From assembly GCA_012295275.1 (NCBI GenBank), contig CM022672.1:15525125-15589124 (forward strand): 64,000 nt of DNA. The letters are read 5' to 3'. The position numbers were made by a program, and so were the translations under genes. This stretch comes from Chrysomallon squamiferum. Lineage: Eukaryota; Mollusca; Gastropoda; Neomphalida; Peltospiridae. The notes beneath the pieces are model-generated. The model ran no database searches. It had not been told where the DNA came from and worked only from the letters and a program-made list of their open reading frames with translations. Shown piece by piece: positions 25,923 through 39,400 of this stretch (its first letter is position 1; each line of letters begins with the position of its first letter).

Positions 25923-27444
25923 TTTCAGTTTTATAATGAATTTGATAAATGAAAGAAGCCTTAATTAAAGCAGTAATCATTAAAAAGATTTTATTCAATG
26001 AAAATTTTATAAATTACTGTTTTAAATTTAAAGCAAGAATGTGTTTCACAGCAATTTAGAATTCAAAGAACAGATTTGTAAAAAACAAAACAAAAAATAA
26101 TATATTAATAACAAGAAGAAGAATGGTATTAGTAAATGTAAGTAAACTCAGTAAAATGTTTATAATGCAAAAATATGTTACTATCCTTAATACATGTTAC
26201 AATTTCAAAATTAAGTAACATTACCATTAATTCATCCTGATTCAGATGTTATTTTTATACTTATTACTTCTTTTACTAAAAAGTTGAAGAAAAAACAAAT
26301 TTCACTGAGTCACATACCATTACACAAAACGAAATGAAAATTGCCTAAAGATACATTCAATCATTAAATGAATGTGCACACTCACACACAGACATTATTA
26401 CAAAATGTTGCTATATTCCTCTTCCTGGAATTATATCATGACATACGTGCATATGAGTGAAAGATGAAGTAGGGTAGAAATTCTTCTAGAGGATTTTTAT
26501 AAATTTACATTACTATATAGTCTCGCTACTGGTTATGTAACCTGTCTATTAATGTATTAGCTAAACATAGCCAGTCCATTATCCACTTATACTTATCTTA
26601 GGCTGCCAAATAGCTATTTCCACTCTAGACAGGAGCTGTTAAGCTCTCTTTGTATCACACATAAGCTGTATTTAAAGTTGAGGAAAACCTGATATGTTCA
26701 GATTATAACATAATACCAAGACATTTAGTTCAGATGTACAATCTGCCACATTTTCAAATCTGAATTCTGCATATTTTCACACTCAAATATTCTCTTCCAG
26801 TATTTTATTTATTTTATATTTTTTATATTTTGTTCCATAATTTGTGAACTGCTATGCGCATTCCAGATATAAAATGTATAATTTCACTATAAATACTAAT
26901 GACAGTATTAAATTCTAATATCATCTTTAACCATTTGATATCATGTTAAATATATCAAAGTTTAATAAAAAATTTGAAAACAAAATGTTCATAGGCTTAT
27001 GTAAGATATTTACTTTTATTATTATTATTATTATTATTATTACTGTAGTTGGTGTTGTTATTGCTATAGTTATGACTGTTGTTGTTGTTAATATTATTAA
27101 TTGGCAGCATATTTTGTGTTTATCTTGCCAGGTACTTTTTCTCAGCAACAACAAACTTAAATATTTATTAACTCAACTAAATATAAAACAGAAAATAAAT
27201 TAATATATTGTATTAGAAAAACCAATATAAAATAGTCTGTCATTTTTAATTAATATTATTTACTGAATTTGCGTGCCATTTTTCAGTTATACACTAATAG
27301 CATTTTACTGAACAAATTTAAATTAAGTAAAAAAAATCAGTTACATGTTACCAAATATAATTAGTCAAACAAGTATCTGAGAAAACATGCCAAATGTTTT
27401 CTACATACAATTTTCCAATACGACTGTAGTCAGATACACTATAC

Positions 27445-27475
<31 letters not shown>

Positions 27476-29142
27476 CTATTCAACATAGACAAAATAGTAT
27501 ATACTGATACATATAAATAATTATAAAGAAATATATTTTTAACCTAAGATGGAAGTATTAACTTGTAAAAATTCAAATTTCATCACTTTTAAATAATTAA
27601 ATATAAAATCTTTAAATATCCAAATATAACTATACAGTGGATTTCTTATCTATATGTATTTGTCTTCACTTTCAAGAAGTTTACTTATTTTAAAAGAAAA
27701 CCATTTGACATCGAAATGACACTCGACAAAAAACAGTTTATAAAATTCTCTATTTGTGCCAATGTAAAAATTATTAATAGTTATTTAAACTGTAAAATAT
27801 TAATATTAAAAAAACTGAACATAATAAAATATTTTAAAATTTTAAAACAATAAACTGAAAAAACTCACTCAATATTATCTCTTTATAATAATAAAAATAA
27901 TAATAATAATAACGTTAATATTAATATTAATATTAAATAAATAAATAAATAAATATGAACAATATTAAACTAATAAAAATTATATCCTTACCCTAAACAC
28001 CTTCGTACAAGTGACCTGTCCAAACTAAAAATGCTATGAACCACACCCAGATAAAGGCTTGTTGATAAATGGTCTGTTTAAATATCAGACATTCCACTTC
28101 CTAATAAACATTACCAAATGTACCACCATGACAAATAACATACTCATCTTTCAAACATGATACATATTCATTTGGTCTGGCAAAATTAACACGTAAACAT
28201 ATAATTATTTAATAGCTTTGTAATTAGTAATACAAATCTGTTAAAACAAAAGCCTCTCCAGATGCATAGAATTAAGAGAGCACTTACTTATTCATTTGTT
28301 CATTTATTTATTTATAATTTAAATGATGTTTGGCATCATAAGTTTGACCAACAACTGTGTGTAAACTTCTTTTTTTTCTCTTCTTTTTTTTAAAGTTGCT
28401 TTAAAGTAATACTGTAATCAGTAAAATTTGCATGGGTTTTAGCAGTTCTTAATAGTACCAACAGTTTTTGAACACATATTAGTTAAAGTTACATCTTTTT
28501 ACATCAGTGTCTTGAGCTGCTGTTGTTTTTGCAAGTGCAGAGCATCCTGGAACTATATCTAAAACTATACAGAATTAGAGTGAACTTGACATAATTTTCT
28601 CACTGTTGCTGAGTTTATATATATATGAAATTGTGTTCAGCTCATTGAATTTAAAGTTATGTAAAACAAACAATCTGATTAAGTCATAAAGTATGTAGTA
28701 ACACACTGAGGAGAAAACACACTCTAGATATTTTTCTATATCGTTATATGACATGATATGTGTTAAGGATCATACAGATAAAAATATTTAGTGCTATTTT
28801 ATAGCAGTGGATAAATGTTTCCACAGAGTGAAAGACACATAATAACAGTTCTGAGACACTGTTTGGAACAGGTAATGTCCTGTTTTCATGCTGGACAGGA
28901 TTGATCCTCTGACCTACCATACAAATGTATGTAAGTGTTATATAACAGCATGCAGTTCATCTTTCAGAACATGGTTGTTTTTTATAATTCTGATGTATTT
29001 AACACATGAACATATTATTATTTAATAGCTTATAATTAGTGATACCTAACATATGCAATATTAACTACTCCCAAGATAATATCACTTTAACACTAAAAAG
29101 TATATTTATTTATTCACACTTTCTTTTTTTCATTTATTAAAA

Positions 29143-29177
<35 letters not shown>

Positions 29178-29896
29178 GTTTGTAGAAAACATCATCAATA
29201 TGTTTAAAGTACTTAACAACCATTTAATCATAAATTACAGTAAGTTGAGTGCATTTTTCACTCTGGATACATCTCCACTTTATGGCAGACCCTAAATTAC
29301 TTATACTGATAATTTTAACAGTCTTTAAATATACTGCAATTTAAGAAAACTCTCATGGGTAATACTGATATAGTTACAGTCACAAACAAATAAAACCCAA
29401 AATATTTTTGTCAAATCCTTTTTTCAGTCTAATGAAAAAAAAAAAAAAAAAAAAATGTAAATTCCAATTTCCATGCATGTATAAAACAGAATAACATTAT
29501 TAGGTAACATAACTGAGTTTAACCAATATGTTATTTTCATTTACTGGTCTAATAGACACATAACAGGATTTGTGATTAGGTTTAGAAAAGTGCCAGATGA
29601 AGGTTTCACCCCAGTGTCAGAGATTATATTACAGTGACATTTCGACACCAGCCAGTCTGAAAACATCTGACACTGTTTTTAATTATCTGTTTCTGATAAA
29701 ATGTTGATAAAGTAAATTAAATCCTGCCATTTTGTTTTTAATGATAATTAAAGCTACATTTAAATAAGGAGATTTTCTAGTATTTGAGAAAAAGGAAAAT
29801 AGCAAAGAGTTCTGAAAAAAAAAAAAAAAAAAAGGATGATCCAGGATTCCAGGGAAAAAAATAAAAAGCGACATTAAAATATGAATACTTGACATA

Positions 29897-30933
29897 GGGT
29901 AAGGTGGGGTAATTCTGACCCAGGGGCATCTTTGGCCCCTAAGATATATTATAACTTACAGCCACTATACTGTTCTGTGCAGGCTTCTGGAACTTTGTTA
30001 GTATAAACAGAACCTTCCTATCTCTCATTAGAACAAAGGATGTAGGTAATCAGCCATTTACACATATAGTATAGGTAAACATATTATTAAGTTCAGCAGA
30101 TGAAACTTGATTAATATGTGGTAATTAGGAAAGAAGTGTATGTTTTATTTCACTCCACCGCTTAGGGTAAATCTGGCCCACATATGTGGTGGTGAAATCA
30201 ATAGATAGTTTTGGCATTGATATAGTCCATTACCAGTTTTATTTAAGTTTTTTTGAAACAGTTGAAAGTCCATGGTCCATCTGGTGTGACAAGTTGTCAC
30301 TCATCAAATAAAATTAATAGGATGAGATATGCCTAGGGACTGACAGAAGAAGAAATTGTCAAGAGGTATGAAGAAGAGTTGGCAGAGAAGAAGAGGAAAG
30401 AGGAAAAAAGGCAGAGAGAGCAAAGGTGAGAGAGAGATGTAGTAGATACATAAGAAAAATGTGAACTCTGTGGCAGAGTTGATGATGGCATGAATTCCGA
30501 TGAGTTCACAGGATGCGATGGGTGCCCAAATTGGTAGTTTTGATCCCTGTGCAAACCTTAAAATCCAAGCTGGTGCAGACTTGAAAGATATTGTATTCTT
30601 GTGTGATATTTGCCAAGGAGTATAGTTTATTGACGTTTTGAATCTGAATTATATTATGATTAGTACTAATTATTATTAGTAGCAGACAATGATTACATAG
30701 CAATAATCAGTACAACAAATTTGAAGACCAAAATTACATCATGAATGTGGGGGCCAGATTTACCCCAAATCAACGTGGCAACAATTTTTAATCTAGATCC
30801 CATTTCAAAAGTATAAGCACTATGCATGTAGATATCCTGTACATTATTCACTCCATTTTTTTGTTTCCTTTTGTCTTTGAAGCTGTAGGTAAGGTTGAAT
30901 GGAAAAGTGGGCCAGAATTACCCCACCTTACCC
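29897..30933 (+). mobile_element. Degenerate pogo / Tc1-mariner-like DNA transposon
   Basis: A 1,037-bp element flanked by TA on both sides (29895-29896 and 30934-30935). The terminal inverted repeats begin GGGTAAGGTGGGGTAATT and match at 24 of 25 positions. A second, subterminal inverted pair (GGGTAAATCTGGCCC near 30165 and its complement near 30750) is nested inside. Between them the plus strand keeps the decayed end of a transposase: a Lys/Glu-rich coiled stretch, then CELCG ... GCDGCPNW ... CDIC (30460-30615), a PHD-like zinc finger of the sort found at the C-terminus of some pogo-type transposases. Stop codons and a one-base frameshift interrupt it; most of the transposase is deleted. 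Confidence 0.75.
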
Positions 30934-32826
30934 TACTTATTAACAGAGGTTGTATGCTTCCTATTTAATCTCTTTAAAACACAACCAGTGTTTCTGAAAT
31001 TTGGAACTGGCTAAGTCCTGTGAATTGAAATAAAAAACCAAGTAATCTGATTAGCCAAGTTATGATAACGTAGGCTAAATTGTGAAAATAGTTTCCAGTA
31101 CACAAAACATGTCAAGTGGGTAATGTAAATCTAATGTGAAAAAAAAAAGGTATTTGAGAACTTAACTGGAAATAAAAGTCAAATATGTGTGAACTGGAAG
31201 GTCAGATGAATTGTGAATTTAACTGAAGAAGTAAATGTGTAAAAGTAATTAGAAAAGTCAACAATGAATTTAATGATTTTATTATCTTAAAATGGAAAAC
31301 AAAATCAAGTAACTGTGAACTAGATAGGAAAAAGGTAAATAAGTATATGGTCTTAAATGGTCTTAACTCTGTGAATTTGATAAAAAGAAGTTCAATGATT
31401 TCTAATATCTAATATTTAAAATATATTTTAAATTTTATATTTTTTAATTTGTTTGTTTTATTAATATTATTATTATTATTTGTTGTTGTTTTTGCTAAAT
31501 ATATAATTGAAAACAATTCCTCAACTGATACCAGTCAAAAGATATACATAAAAAATCCAAGTTCATTAAGATATGAAGAAGATAAATTTATTTTTACTCT
31601 AACCTTCAAAAAAAAAATAAAGCAATCAAATAATGCAAAATATACATTTTTGGAAATGGCGATGTTATATTTTGTTATTTGTGCTTATTATACACATAAC
31701 CAGAGTTGCAGCAGACATTATGGCATTTTGAGTTTCATAAAGAGGTACTTTTATAGGAAAATGATTGATTACAAACAGATAAATACATGTATAAATGATT
31801 GGGCAGATACTGAAAGAGATAGGGTGGGGACTGAGAGATTATAATCTGCACAATATGACTATTTGTCTACTTTCTATAACTATTATTAATCCAAAAATAA
31901 TAAATACATATCCACACACTATCTAACAAGTTACATTTTTGTAGACATTATTACCTTTCAGATATAAATTTTTTTATCAAATAAAGAAATTACACATTAA
32001 GAAATTAAATAAATATGCATGCACAAAAGCACAAAAGTAATTTTTATATTTAATTAAAAAATATATCTTCAGAGAACTGCTAAAAACAAGGTTACGTATT
32101 TTAAATTAAAAACAAATCCTGACTGACAGTTGTAAAAATGATTTTAAACTTCAGTGAATAATGGATGATTATGTAAATATATTTCTATTTAATGTTAAAA
32201 CACAACAACTATATCAATGATAAAAAAAAACAATAAATACAAAAACCTTTCCAATTTCTTTCCAAGAACAAATCTTCGAAAGCTGCTTCACAAAATATAT
32301 ATCAAATCATTAATAATTTCAATATAAAAGTTTTCTGAAAAGAAAGTTTTAATTAATTAATGAAGATAGACAGCATAGCTATACTTCATCTTAACAAGAT
32401 TAGTCTTACATTATTAAAACATGGAACACAGAACATGAAATAATGTAACTCCTTATTCTTTTAAAAAAACAAATACTGTGAGGCTGAATTCTCCTATTTT
32501 TGAGTATGTCAACTTACAAAATGTCTATCTAAATGTCCCTGATAACGAAACCAGTAAGACACTTGCCATGGTAACTATCTTTTGATTTACATTATCTAAA
32601 GATCCAGATAACAATGCAAAGAGATGTGTATAAATAAACATCACTTGACCTAATCTTTACCCTCCATGTCAATTCATAGTTCACACATGTAAAAGTTAAT
32701 CTGTACTGCGTTTTGATTAATATTCAAATCAGTCCTAGGGATAGCCTTACAGAATGGTATAAAATGAGGATAAATGGGCAACATCTAGTATGTATAATTT
32801 CCTAATCCACTCTGAGATACATTAGT

Positions 32827-32857
<31 letters not shown>

Positions 32858-35017
32858 TATACTGCAGATTTTGTGTTACATCCTCAAAATATTTTTTATT
32901 GTACCATGAGTCTGTGCCTTAAAAAAATAGCCTCTTATAACATTCTAAAAATACATCTCACTTATAATTTTAAGAAAAAGAAACAGACTCTTATTAAATT
33001 CTAAAAATAAATCTCACTTGTAAAGTAGGTGAAGCCTGTTTGTTGAATATATATAATAATTCTTGAGAACTGTAACTTTTGATATTCTTACAAGCTTTGT
33101 CAGAAAATTATATAGTATTATTATGATTTGCCTTATTATGTGATTTGATATTTCAAATATTAATATTAAAAACCTAGTTCAGTTTGAACGGTAAAAAGTA
33201 TTTGCTAGAAATATAGAAGTAGTTTTTATCACATCAATTCTGGTACTGAAATAAAATACAAAAACTTATTAAGTAATGATAATTTCACTTAATAATACAC
33301 ACTATATGAAAAGAGTAGCTTTAATTATGAGTCAAAATGTTATTCTACTTTTCTTTAGATTTCACCTGCATTCCTGTTCTCTTTGCCATATCCTAGAAAC
33401 TCTTATTTTATATCCAAAAGAAATATTTCTTCTAGTCTTGTGACCTGAGTGTTGTTTTATGTTTCTTATGACCAGGTCCTCAATACCTCCAAATCTCACT
33501 TAATTACAGGTGGGCACATATTTCTTAACTGTCACTCATCTGAGATTAATCTGTCCAACTGAGCTTTGTTTTCTTGGCTGATAAAAAACTTATTTTTACG
33601 TCATGCAATAAAGCAGTGGTCAGATATGCCAATTATTTCATGCATTATTCAAACACAATTTATGTTCATGTTATCCTAAGAATTAAGACAGTTGTGAGAA
33701 TTTTCTTTTATTATTGTTTGTCTATGTATATCAAATTATTTTAGAAATTAATAAATGTTCAAATCTAAAAAAAAAAAAAAAAAATTTAAAATTATTCCAT
33801 GAATAATGCAAATACAATTACCACTCAGTTTATTTCAGAACCTGGGCAGTTATGAGAAATTTGTTGTATATCTTTGCATATCAAATTAGTAAATATTCAC
33901 ATTTGTTTAGGAAACAAATATGTATAATTATCTCCCAAAGCTGCACACTGTTCTATGCATAATGCAGACACAACTGGTATTCATATTTTCAGGATAATTA
34001 TTAAAAAATTAATTATTTATTGTTTATATGAGTACCTCTAATTAGTTTTAAAATTAGTTATTCTTGTCATAAAATACTAAACAGTATGTTCAACACAATT
34101 CCAGATCAGGCTTCAACAACATGTTAACACACCTTAACAAATCTACTCAGACTGAGTCCTCTTTTATTGATGAGTTTGAGTGGAGACAGGTGTTACAGAG
34201 AAATTGATCTAAGGTTTACAACAATGTGATGTTATCTCATACATGTCAACCATTAGCAGTAGCACTGTAATAGTTAATAAATGACAAATTGGGTAAACAA
34301 CTCCCCAGGCATATCTCCATCACACACACACACACACAAGCTCACTTACATGTACATATACATACATACATACACCTATACATATATATGTATTTATCTA
34401 TGTATCTCTGTGTGTATGTAAGTTTTTCAGATATTTAACTTTTGTTAAATAATTCTTGTAGGGATGTATGCAATAATGAAATATTCATTATTTACATTGT
34501 TTATTGGATAAATCTGCAGTTATAAAACATATTAAAATAAATAATGATAATTATAATAAATAAATAAATAAATAGTAATGGAATAATTAAATAATAATTT
34601 GAAATAATAATAATAATAATAATATTATAATGATTTGAAATGGTGAAAATAACAATAACAATCTAAGATTAATTTGATATAATAACAACAACAGTGTAAT
34701 AGAAAAGAAGAATCTGCTTGATAACCATGATGCACTCCTATAATCCTGTCTGTACACAGGAGAGAGGAGATTGGTTAAACATTAACCCAACATTGACAGT
34801 AGGATGAGAGCAGGAATGTGTAACATGGCTGCAGCACATCATGGAAGCCAGACTCAGACAACTGGAGCAAACTGAACACAACAACATCCAGATCCAAGGT
34901 GACTGTTGTGTAATTACAAACACGATCAAGATGTACACTGCACAGGATGAAACCTTGGGAAAAGTCAGCTTGTTTGACAAACAAAAACTAGTCTCACAAA
35001 CAAATAACAAGCTTTTC

Positions 35018-35380
35018 TCAGATAAAACAGTTTAGAATTTTCTTAAGACCTTTTTTTCTTTCTTTTTTAACTTTCATCTCCATTAGAAAATGCTGTATTT
35101 TCTCAGTCCCCCTGGAGATAAAATAATTACTTTAATTATTATTGATCCAAATGTTTCCTTATACCCAACCTGTACATGTAATAAACTTTTTTTCAGACAA
35201 AATGGTTTAGAATCTTCTTAAGAATTTTCTTCTTTTTTTTTATGTTGTAATTTTGTCTCAAACAGTGATGGTATATTTTTCCTCCAATTTATGAGAAAAA
35301 AAAAACGTATATAAATATAATTATCAGTGCTTCCTGGTGTTATCTTATACCCATACATGTACATGTAATCTACACATGCT
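35018..35380. repeat. Diverged ~176-bp tandem duplication
   Basis: CAGATAAAACAGTTTAGAAT...CTTAAGA at 35018 recurs as CAGACAAAATGGTTTAGAAT...CTTAAGA at 35194. Both copies later contain CTTATACCC...TACATGTAAT, so the whole unit appears duplicated and diverged. Confidence 0.5.
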
Positions 35381-37241
35381 TGATAAAATAGGAAATATTT
35401 ACTTTTTTTCCTACTTGATGAAGTGTCTGCATATTTCAGTTCCTTCTGAAAAAGCACGAATCACTGATATTTTAAGTATAGTGTGCTGTTCAAATAAATA
35501 CACATTTAAATGATCACATCCAGAAATTGGAATCTTTGCAAGGGGCAGATGCAGTTTTTCAGGAAAGGGGACAGTATCTCATAGTGGTGCATTAACTTTA
35601 AAAAGAAAGTGATTTTCATTATATAGAAGATAAAATCAACAGTTGGCATAAAAATGGATACATTTTGGTGAAAATTTTGGTGAAACAATGATACATTTAT
35701 TTTAAATTCAATTTTTAAAATAATATACATTTCACACACTGATGCTTATACCTATGCAAAATTCACAAATTCACAACCATATATTTGCAATATATGTATT
35801 TACATAGCTTTTCAGTGTTTTCATAAAATATAAATTGGTATTAAGAAAGAGATAAGAGACAAAGGAAACCCACTTTCTTTTCTGATTAGCAGCAAGTGAT
35901 ATTCAATTTATACTTCCTTAAAGACAGTAAATCACCAGAATAAATCAACTATGAAAACAAATAAAAAGTTGCAACTGAGGAGAATTGATCAGATATCCCA
36001 TCAAGCATCAAATATAAGATTACGTTAACTGATCAAATAAAAAAATAAAATAAAATAAATACTAATAATGGGAAAAGTATCACGACAAATGATTTGTTGT
36101 TTCTTTCTTTCACATCCATTATAAAACAGACAGTGTGGCCAACAGATCAAGTTTACAGAGCAAGGTAAAAGAAAAACATCACACCTGTGTGCACATCAGT
36201 ATCCTACAACAAGCCTCCAGTGTTCCGATAATCAGAAGACAGTGCTGCAATTCAGAAGCTTTTTTCTAGCTAAACAAGAGGAATTGTACTGAAGTTGTCA
36301 TCCGATCAGAAATAACACAAACACTGCTGTGTAACAAAAGAACTAACAGCTCAGATCAAAGAGTGGCAGTATCTCCTGTCATACTTGTCAGCAGGCTGTG
36401 ATACGTCAAAGTAATTGACTTATTAAATACACAGTTTTTACAAAAAGAAGTAAATCATTTATAAATTACTTCTTTTTCTTCTTTTTTTTTATGAAAAGTA
36501 GTAAATCATTTATATACTTTGTAATGTACTGTTTATATTATTTATATATTATATATTATATATAAAAGAAGTTAATAATTTACAAAATTGCCATTACAAG
36601 ATATTCAATGTATTGGTTGTCAAAATAATTAACTCATTTTTATTTATACCATTACGTTATTTATGAAAAGAAGTAAATCATTTACATAACAGTCACTGCC
36701 AGATTCCCAGTTCTCAGTTTGAAAATAATTAACTTGTTTATATTCTTACCAATATATTATTTATTAAAAAGAATTAAATATTTTAATAAATTAGATCATC
36801 ATCAGACACCAATAATCATCATGTATGATGGCAAACGAATAAAATAATTTACCAGTACTTGATACCCAATATGTCAAAGAATGGATTCATTTTTTAAGTT
36901 ATCAGTTACACACTTCAAGGCTAAAATAATTTTCTTTCTTCTTTTTCTACTTTCTTTACTTTTATTGTAACGGTTACTGTTGTTTTGTTTTGTTTTTCTT
37001 ATATAATTATTATTATTATTATTTAAATCCTTGAATCATCTTTAAATATTCATTCATTTAGATATATAAAAAAACAAGTTAGAAGGGAAAAATGAAAATT
37101 CAGGAAACAGCATAATTTTATCAGAATCGTTAGTAACTTTGTAACTATTATACACTCATTGATTATATGACAGTTCACAAATAATTTATTAATGAATATA
37201 TATATTTACATATAATAATATATGCATATATATGTACATAC

Positions 37242-37246
<5 letters not shown>

Positions 37247-37317
<71 letters not shown>
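37247..37317. repeat. (TA)n microsatellite
   Basis: About 35 uninterrupted TA units, the longest pure AT tract here. It is able to extrude a cruciform. Confidence 0.95.
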
Positions 37318-37323
<6 letters not shown>

Positions 37324-39119
37324 TATATATTTATAATAAAATTTATACTATAACCACAAATTTCTCATGTAATAATGAGAATAATTAAAAAATATACTTA
37401 CATAAATTAATTGAAAAAGTAATTAAATGATTACACTGTTACTAAACACTGACTCTAGAAATAAAAATACAGAAATAACATCCATGGATCAGTGTTCCAC
37501 AGCAAATAGTTTTCCAATTAAACTCACCGTATGAACTATTTATGAAATTAGCTATTTCCCTGCAGTATTCTGCTAACAGTATCCACAATGAATCAGCAGT
37601 TTATAAAATAATAAACTTATACTAATAAATGTGAACTTTTTTCTAGAACACGTACGTTATGCTTTTACTACAATTATCTGTATAAACATTTAGATAGTCT
37701 GAGACACTTCAGAGTACATTTCATTTTCATGTGAAATAAGTTAAATTACTGCTATGAATTTTTAACTGTATTAATATCAAATTTAATAATATAATTCTTT
37801 GTTTTTTAATGATGGGTAAAGTTATAATGTTAAAATAATGTTCAAAAACTGACATATATACTTCCTGGTTTTTTAGCTAAACATTTATTTTGAATTTTAA
37901 GTTTCTTCTTTTCATTTAATGTTTTATTCTTAATAATAGCAGTAATTTTTAAATTATTTTTATTGAAAGTTTTATATAGATGTATATATACCCACACAGA
38001 CAGATATTTTATTATTATTATTTTATAGGTATATATACATTTTTTTGATATACATTTAAAAGAATAAATGATAAAATATCTAGACAGTAATTATTTGAAA
38101 TAATCAGTTAAAAAAAAGCAGCCATTACAGCTAGACTATAACAATTAGGTCACACAATGTCACAAACTGTAAATATGAAAAAATACATTTCATAAATTCA
38201 TTGCAATACAGTTATTGTCTGAATAATAATTATCTGACGAAAGATTCCATAAAATCAGACTGTGACATTTGAAAATAAATAACAATTTTTTAAGTACAAC
38301 ATAAATTTCTCTTTTTCTAATTTTATATATATACACACACACACATATAAATTATTATTATTATTATTATTTTAAATTAAACATATAAATTTACTTTGGA
38401 TAAAAAATTATTGTTTTGTAATATAAAATATATAATAATATCACATAAAAATATACTTAATTTGTTTCAATATTATTATCTAAAAAATGAAAGAAATAGC
38501 ACCCCAGGCAAAGTTAAAAATGAAAAATTATTATTATTATTATTATTATTATTATTGATTTTTATAAATTATACAAAATTTAATTAATTGCAAAATTTAT
38601 AATAAAAAACATAATATCAAAACTAAAATTTATGAAAATATATGGCACATAAAAATATATTTAATCTTGTTAAAAAAGAAAAAACTGAAAGAAAAAAGTG
38701 TACAAGAAGAACATATTTGTATTTTCATTACTATTATTATTAACCCTGCATTACGTAAACTGATTCTTGCTTTTATCAATTAAAATCACGCCGCGATAAA
38801 CGAATGCTGCAGTTCTTAGTAAACTGAAATTCGGTCAGCTGACGCGTTTTTGTTGGTAACAGAAACTTGTCAGCTTTGAGGATGGATTAAAAAAAAAAAA
38901 AAAAAATCAATATAGAGATAGGGAAAGAGCGTCGTGAAAGAATTTTGTTTTTAATTTTTTTTTTTTTTTTTTTTTAAATGCATAATAATAATTAGCTGCA
39001 GGTCACAAAGTCAGATGTAACAAATCTGTCTTGAAGAAAATAAGATATTTTATGTAAATTAATCACTATCTGCATGAATGTAAGAAATGATTGGAGTAAC
39101 AAGCAATAAGCGATCTTAC

Positions 39120-39350
39120 CGTATAAAGTGCAGTTAACATCTTGCCTGTTTCCGTCTTTCTCAAGATAATCAGTGAAATATCAAAGCAATGACATATCCT
39201 TCCCCTCCTCTTATCCAAGGAAGGCAGCAGCAGCCATCTTTGTTTTCTGACAATGAAAGCGAGGCATATACTTGGTTCCACTTCCCTTTGAACTTCGGCT
39301 GCATTGCCTCTCAAGACTGAGGGCTTCACCGATTAATGGCGCTGCCGCGC
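39120..39350 (-). other. MGAT2: Probable noncoding first exon of the MGAT2-like gene
   Basis: The minus strand has a strong donor (TATACG|GTAAGATC, exon end 39120) at the end of a GC- and CpG-richer block in otherwise AT-rich DNA. The block includes AAGATGGCTGCTGC near 39228-39243, similar to the YY1-type element often found just inside housekeeping first exons. No ATG-started coding frame resembling a protein runs through it. The link to the coding exon at 15 kb is inferred from orientation and the absence of another gene between. The 5' end is approximate. Confidence 0.5.
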
Positions 39351-39400
39351 AAAGCGATAGTCAAAATGGTGGCGAATTCAAAATAGTGTGTGTGTGTGTG
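39330..39400 (-). promoter_or_regulatory. Candidate MGAT2-like core promoter region
   Basis: A short CpG-containing stretch (GCGCTGCCGCGCAAAGCGATAG and flanks) directly upstream of the inferred first exon, with CAAAATGGTGGCG, a YY1-like motif. No TATA box is visible, as expected for a housekeeping promoter. The position of the start site is a guess within about 50 bases. Confidence 0.35.

Larger units (their letters stand above)
15329..39119 (-). other. Inferred ~24-kb leader intron of the MGAT2-like gene
   Basis: Nearly CpG-free AT-rich DNA holding the segmental duplication, the 58-bp inverted pair and the pogo-like element. The segment 34.74-35.03 kb is less AT-rich and open in several frames on both strands, but matches nothing I recognise. 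If the noncoding exon at 39.1 kb belongs to another transcript, this stretch would be intergenic instead. Confidence 0.5.
3040..39350 (-). other. MGAT2: MGAT2-like transcription unit (partial, 3' end off-window)
   Basis: This entry ties together the minus-strand exons listed separately. Six coding exons join in frame at GT/AG junctions with matching phases (0, 2, 0, 2, 0) and give 350 residues. These align along the length of vertebrate GnT-II up to the segment just before its conserved DDYNWDW region. The family transfers GlcNAc in beta-1,2 linkage to the alpha-1,6 mannose of N-glycans in the Golgi, opening the route to complex N-glycans. A noncoding exon near 39.12-39.35 kb probably starts the transcript, leaving a ~24-kb first intron; that link is inferred because no other minus-strand gene is visible between. 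The last roughly 100 residues should lie left of position 1. I searched positions 1-3039 for a DDYNWDW-type exon and found none. The human coding region is a single exon, so this intron-rich structure differs. Confidence 0.85.

Noticed and set aside
30333-30554. 73-codon minus-strand frame (Ser-rich)
   Set aside because: Antisense of the Lys/Glu-rich end of the decayed transposase in the pogo-like element.
31449-31844. 131-codon plus-strand frame
   Set aside because: Biased AT-rich composition starting in an ATT repeat, no recognisable domain, no splice context.
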